From Schizochytrium sp. TIO01 (taxonomy: Eukaryota; Sar; Bigyra; Thraustochytrida; Thraustochytriidae): a DNA stretch of 64,000 nucleotides. Shown here piece after piece: positions 10,622-21,213 of this stretch (position 1 is the first letter of the stretch; every line of letters begins with the position of its first letter). The notes below the pieces were generated by a model. The model had not been told where the DNA came from. It made no database searches and saw only the letters and a list, made by a program, of their open reading frames with translations. The DNA lies in NCBI GenBank assembly GCA_004764695.1, contig SMSO01000031.1:1548600-1612599 (forward strand), written 5' to 3'. The position numbers were made by a program, and so were the translations under genes.

Positions 10622-10656
10622 CTCCCTCCCTCCCTCCCTCCCTCCTTCCCTCCCTC
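10622..10656. repeat. (CCCT)n repeat, G-quadruplex-capable on the minus strand
   Basis: Consecutive CCCT units give GGGA repeated at least five times on the minus strand, which fits the G3-N1-G3-N1-G3-N1-G3 quadruplex pattern. Confidence 0.8.
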
Positions 10657-11508
10657 TAGCCAGTTGGTTGGTGAGTTCGCAAGCTAGGCAAATAGAGGGC
10701 CTCAGGAAAGAGGCGAAGAGAAGACCAATTGAAGAGTTGATGAGAGATACAGAAAAGAAAAGAGAAAGAAAAGAGAAACTCAAAGACGAAGAGAACGAAA
10801 GAGACGAAATCGAAGAGAATCGCCACTTCGCTGGCCTCGGGCACCCCGACAGCAGACCTCGAGGAGCAAAGCCACCCCTGGAAAAGCCTCAGGCAACGCA
10901 AGCTGGGCCCTCGCGGCTTTGCCTGCAACAGTTCCCTTACAGCGAGAGCTTTAAGGTTCTCGAGGTACAAGGGACTGACTAGAAGAGAGAGATCAGAGGG
11001 CCAATTTTCGAACGATTACCGATGTCGATCCGCACGCCGCCGTGCTTTTAGACCGCCTCTCCACCTCAGCGGAGGACTCCACGCGTTGTTGCCTCTCGTC
11101 GCCTCGCCTCTTCCCAGCGAGTGTCCAGTCCCAGCGCACAGGAGCGGAGTTGAGTGGATTCTGCAAACAGCGATGAGCCATGCGCTGCTCGGGACCGGCT
11201 CCGTGAGGATCCTCAAACCTGACAAGGCTCCTTCCACGCCCAGAGCGGAGAAGCAGGCGTCGGCAGCAGCAGCGGCGGCGAGGTGCTAGAGGGTTTCCCA
11301 GGGCGGGGCTCCGTCCGGGCTTCGCTGGGCGGCCTGGAGCGTGGCGTGGGCGGCTGCGCGCTCGCGGGACCGGCTGGATCGTGAATTCGAACTCTGTTTT
11401 TGTCGATCTCTTTAGCGCTCTTTTCATTCATTTCAACGAAGCTACTCTTAGCGTATACCCTAACGGTCCCTACACAGCGAGTGAGCGGTGCTTTATTTAA
11501 AAAAAAAA

Positions 11509-11795
11509 AATGATAAAACAAACAACTTTCGAATCATTGAAGAAGAACTGAAATGGAATGGAATGGAATGGTTAAAGAGGGCTCTTTAACCATTATACCA
11601 ACGATGATGTGGGGAAAAGGGAGAAATGATGGTTTGGAAAACCATAAAACAAACACTCTTCGAATCATTGAAGAAGAACTGAAATGGAATGAAATGAATG
11701 AAATGACATGGTTCAAGAGCCCTCTTTAACCATTACGCCAACGATGATGCGGAAACAAGAAAGAAATGATAGTTTGGAAAACCACAAAACAAACA
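11509..11795. repeat. Two-copy tandem duplication, unit about 131-140 bp, with an internal inverted repeat
   Basis: The segment CGAATCATTGAAGAAGAACT recurs at 11530 and 11661. The palindrome recurs at 11570 and 11710, and the tail block (TTTGGAAAACCA, AAACAAACA) recurs after each. The offset grows from 131 to 140 because the second copy has an extra GAATGAAAT-like stretch. The copies differ by several substitutions, so the duplication is not brand new. Confidence 0.85.
11567..11594. repeat. Perfect 13-bp inverted repeat with 2-nt centre
   Basis: The arms AATGGTTAAAGAG and CTCTTTAACCATT are exact reverse complements around a GG centre. The equivalent in the second tandem copy (11708-11733) keeps the structure with one mismatch in the arm. 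It could form a cruciform or an RNA hairpin; no function is known. Confidence 0.8.
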
Positions 11796-12120
11796 TTTTT
11801 TGAAAAGTAAGTCAAAAGGAAAAAGGAAAAAGGAAAAAGTGCGCAATAAATTTGAAAAGCACGTACTCTTAGAGTATACAGCATACGGGTTACTAAAAGC
11901 GCGAGCAGTGGCCGATAGCAGTATCGGTACTACTACTACTACTACTAGTAGTACTGCTAGTTGGGTCTTAGTGGTACGGCTACCACTGCTAGAGGGAGGC
12001 CCTTCTATGCTTTTCCCTAGGCATCATGGTGGTGTGATTGATTTGGTTGTTATCGTGCACGGTGCGGTTTATAAAAGGGTTGCGCAGATAAAGAGGCTCT
12101 GCCTTCTTGTCCTTCGTGTC

Positions 12121-12168
12121 CTTGTTCTTATTCTTGTTCTTGTTCTTGTTCTTGTTCTTGTTCTTGTT
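12121..12168. repeat. (TTGTTC)n hexanucleotide repeat
   Basis: About seven copies of CTTGTT/TTGTTC are seen directly, with one TTATTC variant near the start. Confidence 0.8.
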
Positions 12169-12427
12169 GCCAAAGAAAGAGGCTCTGGCGCTCACATGGA
12201 TCGCATTTGGATGAATGAATTCATGTCATATTCATTTCAAGTCGAACTTCTTCTCCTCATATTTCTTCCTTGCTTGAATGATTGAACGAATGATTGATTG
12301 ATCAACAGCCTCTGAAGAAGTTTGAGGGAAGAGAACCGTTCTTCTTCAAGTTTGCGCACGAATCGACTGAGTGAATGATGATATTGCGTGCTAACAAAGA
12401 AACATAGAAAAAAGGAATCGATCGAAG

Positions 12428-12492
12428 GTATGTATGTATGTATGTATGTATGTATGTATGTATGTATGTATGTATGTATGTATATATGTATG
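12428..12492. repeat. (GTAT)n microsatellite
   Basis: About sixteen tandem GTAT units with a TATA variation near the end are seen directly. Confidence 0.9.
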
Positions 12493-14650
12493 TGCGTACT
12501 CAGGAACCTGCAAATGCGAGTCTTCTCCACTAAATTCGAGTTCGCAGCGGTGAGCGATTGATTGTTTTGGCGCGAGCAGAGGGAGAAACTTTGGTTTGTT
12601 CACTCGCTCTAAACGGATCGTGAGTGAATCTTCTTTGCATCTCCACTGAGAGTTCTTTCATTCATTGATTCTTTCATTGATTCATTCTTTCTTTCTTTTT
12701 TTTTTGTTTCTTTCTTTCTTTCTCTCTTTCCTCTTTGAGGTCAAAGGACTCAGTCCTATTAGTAAGGAGTAGATACTGCTACAGAGCCTCATTCCTCTAT
12801 TTCTTCCTTTATTGACTATTAACGAATGAGAAGGATCATTACTCCTCTTATCATTGTTGTCTCAAATTAAGATAAAAGTTACTATTTATTTATTATGATT
12901 ATTGTAAAATTAACGAAAGGTCACAAGTATTATTCATTTTCGCGTAGCCTGTAGAACTATATCGTAGCCTTATTCAGGTCGCCAATCTTCGGACGATAAA
13001 TCGCTCTGAGTCGATATTACTCATTCTTCATGCGGCTAAAATGCATGCCATTCGACTTCAAGTTTTAGAAACCTTCAACAAATAACAACAACAAGTGAAG
13101 ATATATTGGGGCAAGAAATCGTAGAGGTCCTTAGTGCAGGTAGGAGTGCATAGGCCCCAGCTACCTGTTACTCACTCCTAGCAGTTATCGCTAGCTTCCC
13201 GCTGAAAAAAAGGCCGACCTCTCCCTGCTAGAGTTTTAGGTTAGGGGGCTCTTATCGTGCGCACGAAAGACCCGCACAGAGGTGTCCTGTATCAGCGCAC
13301 AGCCAGCCTCCAAAGCCAAGGCGGTACAGGGGTTTTCGCGCATTGTGTATTTGCGCTGTGGATAGGCCATAGTAGGGTTTTTCTGTGAAAGTGAAGTATA
13401 GGCCCCTCAAAAACAGGGAGCTTGGCCCAGAGGTGGCGCGGGCAATACGGGACGCGAGAGCCGGCGTGAACGGATCATAAGGTAACAGAGAGAGAGAGAG
13501 AAAGGAAAGGAAAACCTCGAGAATGCCGCTCGCGAGCTGGCGCAGGCCTGGGAGGCGGCTGCGGCAGCGCACGGGCGGGGCAGGAGGCCGGCAGGGAGGG
13601 CCTGGGGAGGAGGAGGCAGCGCCTGCGCACCTGCATCGAGGCAGACCCGACTGCCTGCAGGAGAAGGAGAAGGCGGCGTACAGCGACGAGGGACGACCGC
13701 GGCCGCACATGTGAGGCCTCGAATCTGACCAGCTGCGGGAAACAAAATGCCTCTGCCGCCACTGGGAGAAAGGCGGCGTCCAGAGTCACGCCAGCATCCC
13801 AGTGGAGTCTCAGGGGAGCGCCACTCGAATATTCCATTTTGCCTCGCTAATCCTAAGGTTATTAACTTCGTTTTTATTGTTAGGCGGGTAGAATGGAGGA
13901 ATGCAAGCCCACAGTAGGGCAGAGCCGCACAGATTCATTCAGAAAGTGGGTACGAGCGTGGCGCAGTGGCGTAGGAGGCAGTGGGGAAAGGGGGTAAGAG
14001 AGGGCCCGCAGCAGAGAGGAGGGTTCCCAGTGGAGGGGGCCTCGCGTCTCGAATCTCGCCTCCCTCCTTAGACTGAGTAAAGTTGAATTACCCGCCGTCG
14101 CTGCCGCCGCCGCCGCCGCCGCTCGCTCGCCGCCCGCTCGCGTGGGCGAACCGTGCCGCACCCCGTGCGTCCGAGACCCTCGCCTGTTGCCAGAGGCAGC
14201 CCGCCACCGCAGCTCCGCCTCGCCGTGCCGCGGTACCGGTCATCGGCCTGTGGAGCCCTGTTCTTGCGCTTCTTTGCTTTTTCTTGGTGTACTTTTTTCT
14301 TTACTTTTGCTTTTTCTGCTTCTTCTTCTCTGTGCGCGGTTCGTGTATCGCGGCAGAGCTTAAGGTTGCGTGGATCTCTGCTGCAGTGGAAAAGACGCAG
14401 ACTGCAGGTGTAGCTCGTGGAGGAGGCGATAGCTGGCTTGGTTCTGCAGTGCTTTCTTTGGTTTTTCCCATTGCGTTTGCTGCTTTAACCTGCTGTGATT
14501 AATCGCTGTGCATTGCCTTGCAGTGCGTTGCAGTGCATTACATTCTAGCGGCAGTTCTCGCCGTAGAAATTTAGATCATTGTTTGCAGGAAGATCTCCGT
14601 GGTGCGCAGTCTGCGGAAGAAAAAGTTGGGCCTGTTGAGCTCCGTGTGCA

Positions 14651-14657
14651 TATAAAA
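14651..14657 (+). promoter_or_regulatory. Possible TATA box upstream of MAF1
   Basis: TATAAAA lies 372 bases before the MAF1 ATG, between CpG-rich DNA and the gene. If used, the transcript would have a 5' UTR of about 350 bases. This is a motif match only, without transcript evidence. Confidence 0.3.
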
Positions 14658-15028
14658 GGATCAAGTCGTTCGAGAGCAACCTTTTGTGATTACTTGACGT
14701 TTGGAGCGGAAAGTCATTTCTGCTTACGCCAGTTGATTGTGTTGCTGGCTGCCTATCTGGCTTGCTGGCTGGCTGTCTGTCTGTCTGCCTGTCTGCCTGT
14801 CTGTGCGTCAGCTTATGAGCCAGGGAGACCTTCAGAGCTGCCACCGCACAACGTTGTCCAGGAGGAGTCGAAGGTTAACGCGAAAGAAGACCTGTTGCAG
14901 TAGTAGTTGCAGGAAGTGATTGATTGGATTTGGTTGTGGTCATCGCTTTAACTTGGGGTTCTTCTGTCTTACCCCTCTGATTTCTACTCGTCAATTCGTG
15001 CTTCGATCTCGATCTCAGCCGGATTGCC

Positions 15029-15898
15029 ATGAAGTTCCTCGATGTGGCACGCCTAAATCAGGTGACTTCGTTTCTTCAGAGCTGTTCGCTCGGTGACAGG
15101 AGACTGCAAGGCCGCGTGGAGTCGTACTCTTGCAAGGCCGTTGGCGAGGACAAGCGCCTCGGTAAGCTGCTCGAGCAACAATATGTCGCAGAGCTGGCAG
15201 CAAATGATCAGCCTGATCTTGAGGGCTTTGCACCCTTGGGCACCGACCTCACTGCACTTGGTAAGCTCAGTGACCCACAGACAAGGAGGCTCCTCGTGTA
15301 TTTGATTTGCACTATGAACGCCACCTTCCCAGACTATGACTTTAGTGCCCTCAAACCGGATCAATTCCGTGGTGAGAACCTTGGCCGTGTCGTGAACCTG
15401 GTCAATAGTTATCTCAGCGAATTCGTGGACAAACAAAGCCCACGTTTTCTTGAGGAGCTGTGGAGTGCCATCGACGCCGAAATTGTTCTGCGCGGTGCAG
15501 AGGTGTACACATATGTCCCCAACATGGAGGATGATCCATTCAGCCTGCCTGGAACTCTTTGGTCCTTCAATTTCTTCTTTTATAACCGCGAAGAGAAGAA
15601 GGTCCTCTTTTTCACATGCTGCTGCACGCTCCAAGGCCGCATTGGAGGTGGTAGTGGTGACCTCTATGGAACAGATGATGGGGCTTCTGATGTCATGAGT
15701 GATGTTGGCGATCCAGACGACGTCGGCGCTGATGACTTCGATGACGGACCAAGGCAAGTAGCTACAGATGCACATACCGGATCATTCAACAGCTCTCGCT
15801 ACGGCACAAATGGAGCCGCTGCCCATGACGATGACGATGACGAGGAGGACTTTGACCTCGACACCTTATCTGTACTCAACGATGATGACGGTATCTGA
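15029..15898 (+). CDS. MAF1: MAF1, repressor of RNA polymerase III
   Basis: This 289-residue protein matches MAF1, the conserved nutrient/TOR-responsive repressor that binds the Pol III clamp and blocks tRNA and 5S transcription. The family boxes are present: an N-terminal MKFLDVARLNQV; the ESYSCKAVGEDKR box (31-43); a helical segment DPQTRRLLVYLI (82-93) followed by MNATFPDYDFS; and the highly conserved LWSFNFFFYN box (177-186), then the hydrophobic VLFFTC strand. The C-terminal 75 residues are very rich in Asp and Gly, the acidic tail typical of the family. The start at 15029 coincides with the conserved N-terminal box. It is intronless, has a long CpG-rich upstream region, and its length lies between human MAF1 (about 256) and yeast Maf1 (about 395). 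Confidence 0.95.
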   Translation: MKFLDVARLNQVTSFLQSCSLGDRRLQGRVESYSCKAVGEDKRLGKLLEQQYVAELAANDQPDLEGFAPLGTDLTALGKLSDPQTRRLLVYLICTMNATFPDYDFSALKPDQFRGENLGRVVNLVNSYLSEFVDKQSPRFLEELWSAIDAEIVLRGAEVYTYVPNMEDDPFSLPGTLWSFNFFFYNREEKKVLFFTCCCTLQGRIGGGSGDLYGTDDGASDVMSDVGDPDDVGADDFDDGPRQVATDAHTGSFNSSRYGTNGAAAHDDDDDEEDFDLDTLSVLNDDDGI

Positions 15899-17975
15899 TT
15901 GCAAAAGTTGTTTACCCACACTCCCTCACCCAGTACGCTCAGCCTTGATCCCAAGGCTTGGTCAATGATTCAGCATACGCAACAAGAACAAACAAACCTG
16001 CAAGGAAAATATCCCACACGCGCGCGCATATACGAGCATACACTCAAACTATCATAAAAGAGTGCATTGAATAATTCATGTGCCTCCTTGTCTTTCTTTT
16101 ATGCATAATTTTATGTATGCATCCTTTGGCTGTCATGCTCGAGACCGAGCATTTGATGTTGAAGGAAAGAGTGTACGCTTGCACATATACGTCTCTGAAA
16201 TCATACGATACTTTTGACACGGACTCCCCAGGTGCCTATAGCCCTCTCCTTCTCGGGGCGCACGTAGTTTTTTTTCTTCTTATTTCCCCAGACTTTTCTA
16301 CGTGTCGGAAGACTCTCACGCCCATGCATGTATAACACGTCATGATGACTGTGTAACCTCTCTTTCTGAAAAGGGATCTATTTTCCCAGACATCTTATGT
16401 ATGCATAATTGCGAGGTCGCCGAGAAAACTTGTACACAACACATCATGCGAACGCATTCTTTTGCTTTATCGTTTCTCTTTCTCCCTTAGAGTGCTACCC
16501 CGCCTGCTTTGATTTGTCTTTAATTGTAGCCTCAGTGGCAGGAAGCCTTTTATTCTTCCATCACCGCCTCAAGTTATGAGATTGGACAGGGAAAGTAGTT
16601 TTGGTAAACCAGGAATAAAGCATCCAGAAAGACGATCGCATGTCAGGCCACGAACGATGTCCCGCTCATGCTCGGCGGTCCTTGGCACCTGCTCGTGTAC
16701 CTCACTCTACCCCTTCGTGTATGATTTCACTACTTTCTTTGTCGTTTTTTTATGTATTCACAAATCAAACAAACAATCAAACCACAAAAGTGTTCGCCTC
16801 AACTTTGATGATGGCCCTTTTCTCTAAATAGAGAGAGGCGCATGTCTGCGTCTTGCTACCTCCCCCTCCCCCCCTCCCCTCCTCCCCTTCTATTCCCATT
16901 GGTAGGTTGAGCTACTTCCTCATCTCTTTCGAAGATGTTGAACTAGTTTCAACCAACTAGTTCTGTTGTATCCTTACTGCCGCTCTAGGTCAGCATTTTG
17001 CACTCTGCTCTTATAGGATGGAACAAGCTTCCTACTACTCGCAGCCATCGAGCTACCCTTCCCAAATCTAACGTACCGTTGTGAGCACCCAGTTTAAATC
17101 GCGCTGGCACTTGAACATAGCTTTCGAACAAAGCTTGTGCTAACTGTATGCTTGCATGTGCGACCTGTGCAAAGAGCAAATCGTGACTGCAATATGTCCT
17201 AGCAGATATTTCCACACCATTCTAATCAACAGCAAACATTCATCAGTCCTGTTATTGTAGCTACATTTAGCTAGAAAGTCTTTACATTTTTTGGTTTATG
17301 TTGGCTTAAATTTGGCCTTTTCCACTGTGTATTTTCTTCTTTAGACCTTCTCCAGGTTTTGCCATTAGCATGAGTGACCCAAGGGAGGTTTCTAATGATT
17401 GACGAAGCCTCTTATCTTCATGGTGTCTGCAAGCTTATGAGCGAAATACTTCCTGTTCATTTCATAATTTCTTTCTATTAAACAGAGGAGGAGGCCTAAT
17501 AGTTTCATGTCATGTACATAATAATTAAATTTTAGTTCGATTCATTCAATCAGGTTGCTTAATCGCAAGGCAAGGAGAGCTTTGTATTACAATGAGATTA
17601 TATTTACAAGCAAGACAATGCCATGCAGAGCCTTGGGAAGGCAGGGAACAGGAATTTGAAATGGAAGAACTTTGTTTAATTACTCATAATCAAACATGAA
17701 AAGACAATGAAGGGGGGAAACGTGTGTGCGTGTTCTTCTGTGAAATTTATATAAAACCAGAGTAATGGACTACAGTGAGGCAGCAAAACCACGATGCGAA
17801 GCCAGGACCTTTCGAGTGTGCATAACTCCATGCACAAATAAATTGAATACGTCAATGGTGGAAGGGCCAGCCGCAGAATAAGAGATGTACTAAAAGAAGG
17901 ACAAGGTAACGCGATGGTGTGGAGAATATGGTTTACAGCTCCCCGTTTGGATAGGATTGTAGAAACTAACCCGAT
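15899..17975. other. Convergent intergenic region (MAF1 / CHORD gene)
   Basis: No credible gene is seen. It holds the MAF1 3' UTR, a C-rich tract at 16861-16890 and, at the right, the 3' flank of the minus-strand CHORD gene. ORFs of 60-85 codons here are short, unbiased and overlapping. Confidence 0.5.
16861..16890 (-). other. Potential G-quadruplex (minus strand)
   Basis: The plus strand has four C-runs of four or more (CCCCC, CCCCCCC, CCCC, CCCC) separated by T or TCCT. The minus strand therefore has four G-runs with loops of one to four bases, a strong quadruplex pattern about 960 bases downstream of MAF1. Confidence 0.6.
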
Positions 17976-18941
17976 TTACTTTGCCTCGCTAGCAATAGAT
18001 TCGAGTGAGACAGTAAGCTTCTTGCCAAGTTCTGCGGCAACCGCTTCCCAGATATCACCAGAGACAGATTGGCTCTCTAGTTGAGTCTTTACTGCGTCAC
18101 GAGCAGCATCAAATGCAGGTCCTGACACACCGACTTTAACACAGCTGTCACGAAGTGCGGCAACCTTGTCAAAACCAGTAAAAATGCGTTGAGGGCCGTC
18201 GCCGGTTGTTGTAGCACCAGCAGCAGCACGCACATCAGTTCCTCCAAGGAAGAGCTGGTTTCCGCTCTTCTCCGTAGAGTGCGGGCCAACGCAACATCCC
18301 TCAATAGCTTCGAAGGAGTCCCAGTCCCATGCGACCTTATCCTCACAGCAAGAGTAAAACTTACGGGTGTCGTGAAACACGGGGGGCTTACTGTGGTATC
18401 TGCAGGCGTGGTCGTTGTTTTCTGACTCCGCGTACCACTTTTGGCAGCCAAAGTGCTCGCAGCGGACCTTCCCAGCACGGTCATCTGCATCAACACCTGC
18501 TCCGGCGTTCTTCTCGCGTTGCTCTGCAGCGAGCTTGGCATTGGCAGCAGCAAGAGCTGCAGCGAGAGAAGACCTCTTTGCTGGCGCTGCGCTTGCCTCC
18601 TTCGCCGTGGTTGGGCTATCCTTTTTGGCATCGGTGTCAGGGGTTTCCTCAGTCGGGGTGAAGTTAAGTGCCTCCATGGACTTGCTCACGCCGTTCTTCA
18701 AGAAAAGCTCCTCTCCGGACTCCATAAAGCTCTGGACCGGTGCGTCAAAGGGCACTACAAAGACATCACCAGGGTTCTTTTCACCGGTCTCGCTGGATTT
18801 ATTGAACTTGACAAAGTGAACTTCATCCTCGTTAAGCTCCGTGTCCGGGTGCTTTTTGTTATAAGCCTCAACAAAAGTGTTGATAAGTCTTTGTGCAGGT
18901 CCGGTACGCCAAGACTTGGGCAGGGTGAGCTTAATCGTCAT
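17976..18941 (-). CDS. Single-CHORD zinc-binding protein
   Basis: This 321-residue protein has one CHORD domain (about 161-221) with the ligands C161, C166, C180, H183, C198, C199, C216/C217 and H221, and family-typical strings YHSKPPVFHD and EGCCVGPH. CHORD domains bind two zinc ions and, in RAR1 and CHORDC1/melusin, contact HSP90 and SGT1. Here there is one CHORD, not two, and no CS domain is recognised. Instead there is a conserved-looking N-terminal domain of about 90 residues (IKLTLPKSWRTGPAQRLI onward) that could have a ubiquitin-like or small alpha/beta fold; that is inference. It is followed by an Ala/Lys-rich linker (100-145). The C-terminus is helical. A co-chaperone role is plausible but not shown. 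The ATG at 18941 opens the conserved N-terminal domain. Intronless. Confidence 0.85.
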   Translation of the reverse strand: MTIKLTLPKSWRTGPAQRLINTFVEAYNKKHPDTELNEDEVHFVKFNKSSETGEKNPGDVFVVPFDAPVQSFMESGEELFLKNGVSKSMEALNFTPTEETPDTDAKKDSPTTAKEASAAPAKRSSLAAALAAANAKLAAEQREKNAGAGVDADDRAGKVRCEHFGCQKWYAESENNDHACRYHSKPPVFHDTRKFYSCCEDKVAWDWDSFEAIEGCCVGPHSTEKSGNQLFLGGTDVRAAAGATTTGDGPQRIFTGFDKVAALRDSCVKVGVSGPAFDAARDAVKTQLESQSVSGDIWEAVAAELGKKLTVSLESIASEAK

Positions 18942-20420
18942 CTTTTCCTCATCCTATGAATTCCCCAATGTACAATGAGCAATAGTATGCAACCCGCGAT
19001 TGCCATGCACGTTCATAATGATCACGAATAAATTTTCATTAGTCCAGAAAACGTTAGTCTCACCTTTCTTGTTCCTTTTGGCAACTTTGCCCGACCCTTC
19101 GCAGTTGAAGTCACCCTGCGCAGCTCATTAGGTTGATAAGTTGCTTGCATGCAATGTAGTGCCGTGGCCATTTTCCAGACTCTTGGGACCTTGTGTCATT
19201 GCTTTCAAGTACGTGCGATACGAAGCGAGCAAGTAGCCTTTGTGTTTGGACGCTTGTATATTCATTCATTCATTCTTTCGTGTGTTCTTTCACCATGTGC
19301 ACATCCGAAGAATGCCTTTCGCTGCTTTTCCTCCTCCTTCCCGCTCACATGCCAGTGTCCCCATTGTCAGCCGTTCACTTACCTCGAGAGTATCCTCGTA
19401 GTGGAGGAAGACCTTCATCGTGTCGGCTGTGCTGCGTCCGTTTGCTTTCTCGATCAATGCTTCGTTTATTACTTTGTTTGTTCTTTGTTTTTCTTTCCAT
19501 TTGACTTTCTTCCCTCCCACAGCAAAACTTGTATCTATTTCTATCCCTTATTCTCGCATCTCCTACATATTTCATTGTTTCAAACTCAGTAGATCTATCT
19601 AATAAACCCATATTTCGTTCTTTTCGTTCTACTCAATACCGGATAAAGTAGGACTTCTACTTTTATCCGACACTGAGTTTATACCACAATACAAAATACA
19701 CGAAATTTGTCATTCTGTAACTCGGAGAATCGGGGTAACTTTGCCTGCTGCCTGACTGCCAAGGGCACTCTTAGGAGAAACTGGTAGGAATGTATAGGCC
19801 ATGACTAAGGGAAACTATTAAGAGAAACGGAGCGGAGAGAGGCGAGGAGGAGAGGACTTGGCTGCTTTCATTCACGGCTCAGACCTCCGCCGCTCAAGCG
19901 AAGGCCCCTTTTCTCTCTGCGCTGCAGACCCGGTGCGTGGATTCTAGACCCCCAACCATACCCTCGTCCCATACGCTGCAGCCTTGCGTTCCTCGCGGAC
20001 CTCACAGTGATCCATTCGTCCATGTGCGAGTTTGTAGATGATATGATGCACAACTATGAACCTATACTGAGCGAGTCCTTCTCCCGTGGCGTGTGAGGGC
20101 TCTAGACGGATGCTGGAGGTGTGTGTCGTACGCAATGCGTGGATTGGTTCATAGATTGCGAGGACTCTGTTTAGAGCCGGGGTGGCCCTGGAAATGCCTT
20201 TTCAGAAAACTAACGAAGATGCCTTGGATGATGCTTTCTTGTATGTGCGGATGTACTGATTTCTTTGATCGTGCGCATATCTCTTTGTAAACCTGCTCGG
20301 TGTTTGTTTACGTCTATGTGCGTGTACTTTCATGGCGATTCTTCATGTTCTGCGGTGTATGGAATTTGGATATGTAAATACACAGATTGTCCCGTCAAAA
20401 CTATATTCAAGTTAGATAAA
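18942..20420. other. Divergent intergenic region (CHORD gene / ESSS gene)
   Basis: This spacer should hold both promoters. It is pyrimidine-rich around 19200-19560 and CpG-richer around 19830-20090. ORFs up to 147 codons (19149-19592) are Cys/Phe/Ser-rich, overlap others on both strands and have no motif, so none is called. Confidence 0.5.
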
Positions 20421-21213
20421 ATGAGCCTCTTCACTGCTGCTCGCTCGGCCGCCATGGCCATTCGCGCCCCTGGCCAGGTTCGCAACATGGGTGGCGTTGT
20501 GCCCAAGCCCAAGGGTCAGCACCTCTTTGGACTGGCGGTAAGTTAATCAAGAGAGAGTGAGAGTATCCCTCATGATCGTTTCAATCGCCGTATCGCAGCA
20601 GGGTATTTCTTGCTTGTGGATGCATCTCGCTTGAGTCAATGATCCATATGAATGCTGTACTGCAATGATCCCAGTGTTCACCTCTGCTATTGTTGTCTTT
20701 TCAAAATTTTCTTGATAATTTATATAGTCTAGAGGGGGGTCTTTGCTCAATCAAAGTCAGCCCGTTTTGCATGTACTGGCAGAGGGTTGCTGAGGGCGAG
20801 AGATTGAGAGAGAGGTCCATCACAAAGGACTTTGCGGCCTTTATATAGATGTGTCTATGTTTGAGGATGGTGTATCGTTTCTGTAGAGCCAAGTGACTAA
20901 CAAACTGGTATGATCATCATTCTATGATTCTGTGTGTGGTGTTTAGCCTGGTGAGAAGACCAACCAGGGCTGGGAGAGCATCTACTACTGGGGTATGGGC
21001 ATCTGCTTTGCCACTGCTGCTGTCGGCCTTGCCTACAAGCCAAACACCAAGATCCAGGACTGGGCTCGCGATGAGGCTCTTGTCCGCGAGGTTCTCGCCG
21101 AAGAGGGCGAGGAAATCGAGATCGGCCGCAACTACTCCCAGGAGAAGTACGGTCACAACTGGTCAAAATCTGAGCACGGTGCTAAGCCCACCCGTGGCTT
21201 TAGCGACGAGTAA
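20421..21213 (+). CDS. Mitochondrial complex I subunit, ESSS/NDUFB11-like (two exons)
   Basis: Exons 20421-20537 and 20947-21213 join in phase 0 to give 127 residues. The intron has donor GTAAGT and acceptor TTTAG, and without splicing the frame stops three codons past the junction. The N-terminus (MSLFTAARSA, then RAPGQVRNMGG) is a basic, amphipathic presequence-like segment, so the protein should enter mitochondria. Residues 48-71 carry the family pattern WESIYYWGM, one membrane span (about 51-69) and LAYKPNT, followed by DWARDEA; this resembles the ESSS (NDUFB11) accessory subunit of the distal membrane arm of NADH:ubiquinone oxidoreductase. The tail is charged and hydrophilic. Small accessory subunits diverge quickly, so ESSS is likely rather than certain. 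Confidence 0.78.
20538..20946 (+). other. Intron of the ESSS gene
   Basis: The 409-nt intron runs from GTAAGT to TTTAG. It falls exactly between codons (phase 0), after the presequence-like exon 1, so the presequence and the membrane-span part are on separate exons. Confidence 0.85.

Larger units (their letters stand above)
10212..15028. other. Long non-coding or unrecognised region upstream of MAF1
   Basis: No gene is recognised in about 4.8 kb. It contains a CCCT repeat (10622-10656), a CpG-rich patch (about 10990-11390), a two-copy tandem duplication (11509-11795), TTGTTC and GTAT repeats (12121-12168, 12428-12492), pyrimidine runs near 12660-12735, a second CpG-rich patch (about 13430-14260) and TGTC/TGCC runs at 14760-14805. 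Many overlapping short ORFs on both strands in the CpG patches have biased composition and no motif. The last kilobase probably holds the MAF1 promoter and a long 5' UTR. Confidence 0.5.

Noticed and set aside
13252-14502. Many overlapping GC-rich ORFs before MAF1
   Set aside because: All frames are open because of CpG-rich composition; the translations are Pro/Arg/Ala-rich without motifs. Treated as promoter and 5' UTR DNA.
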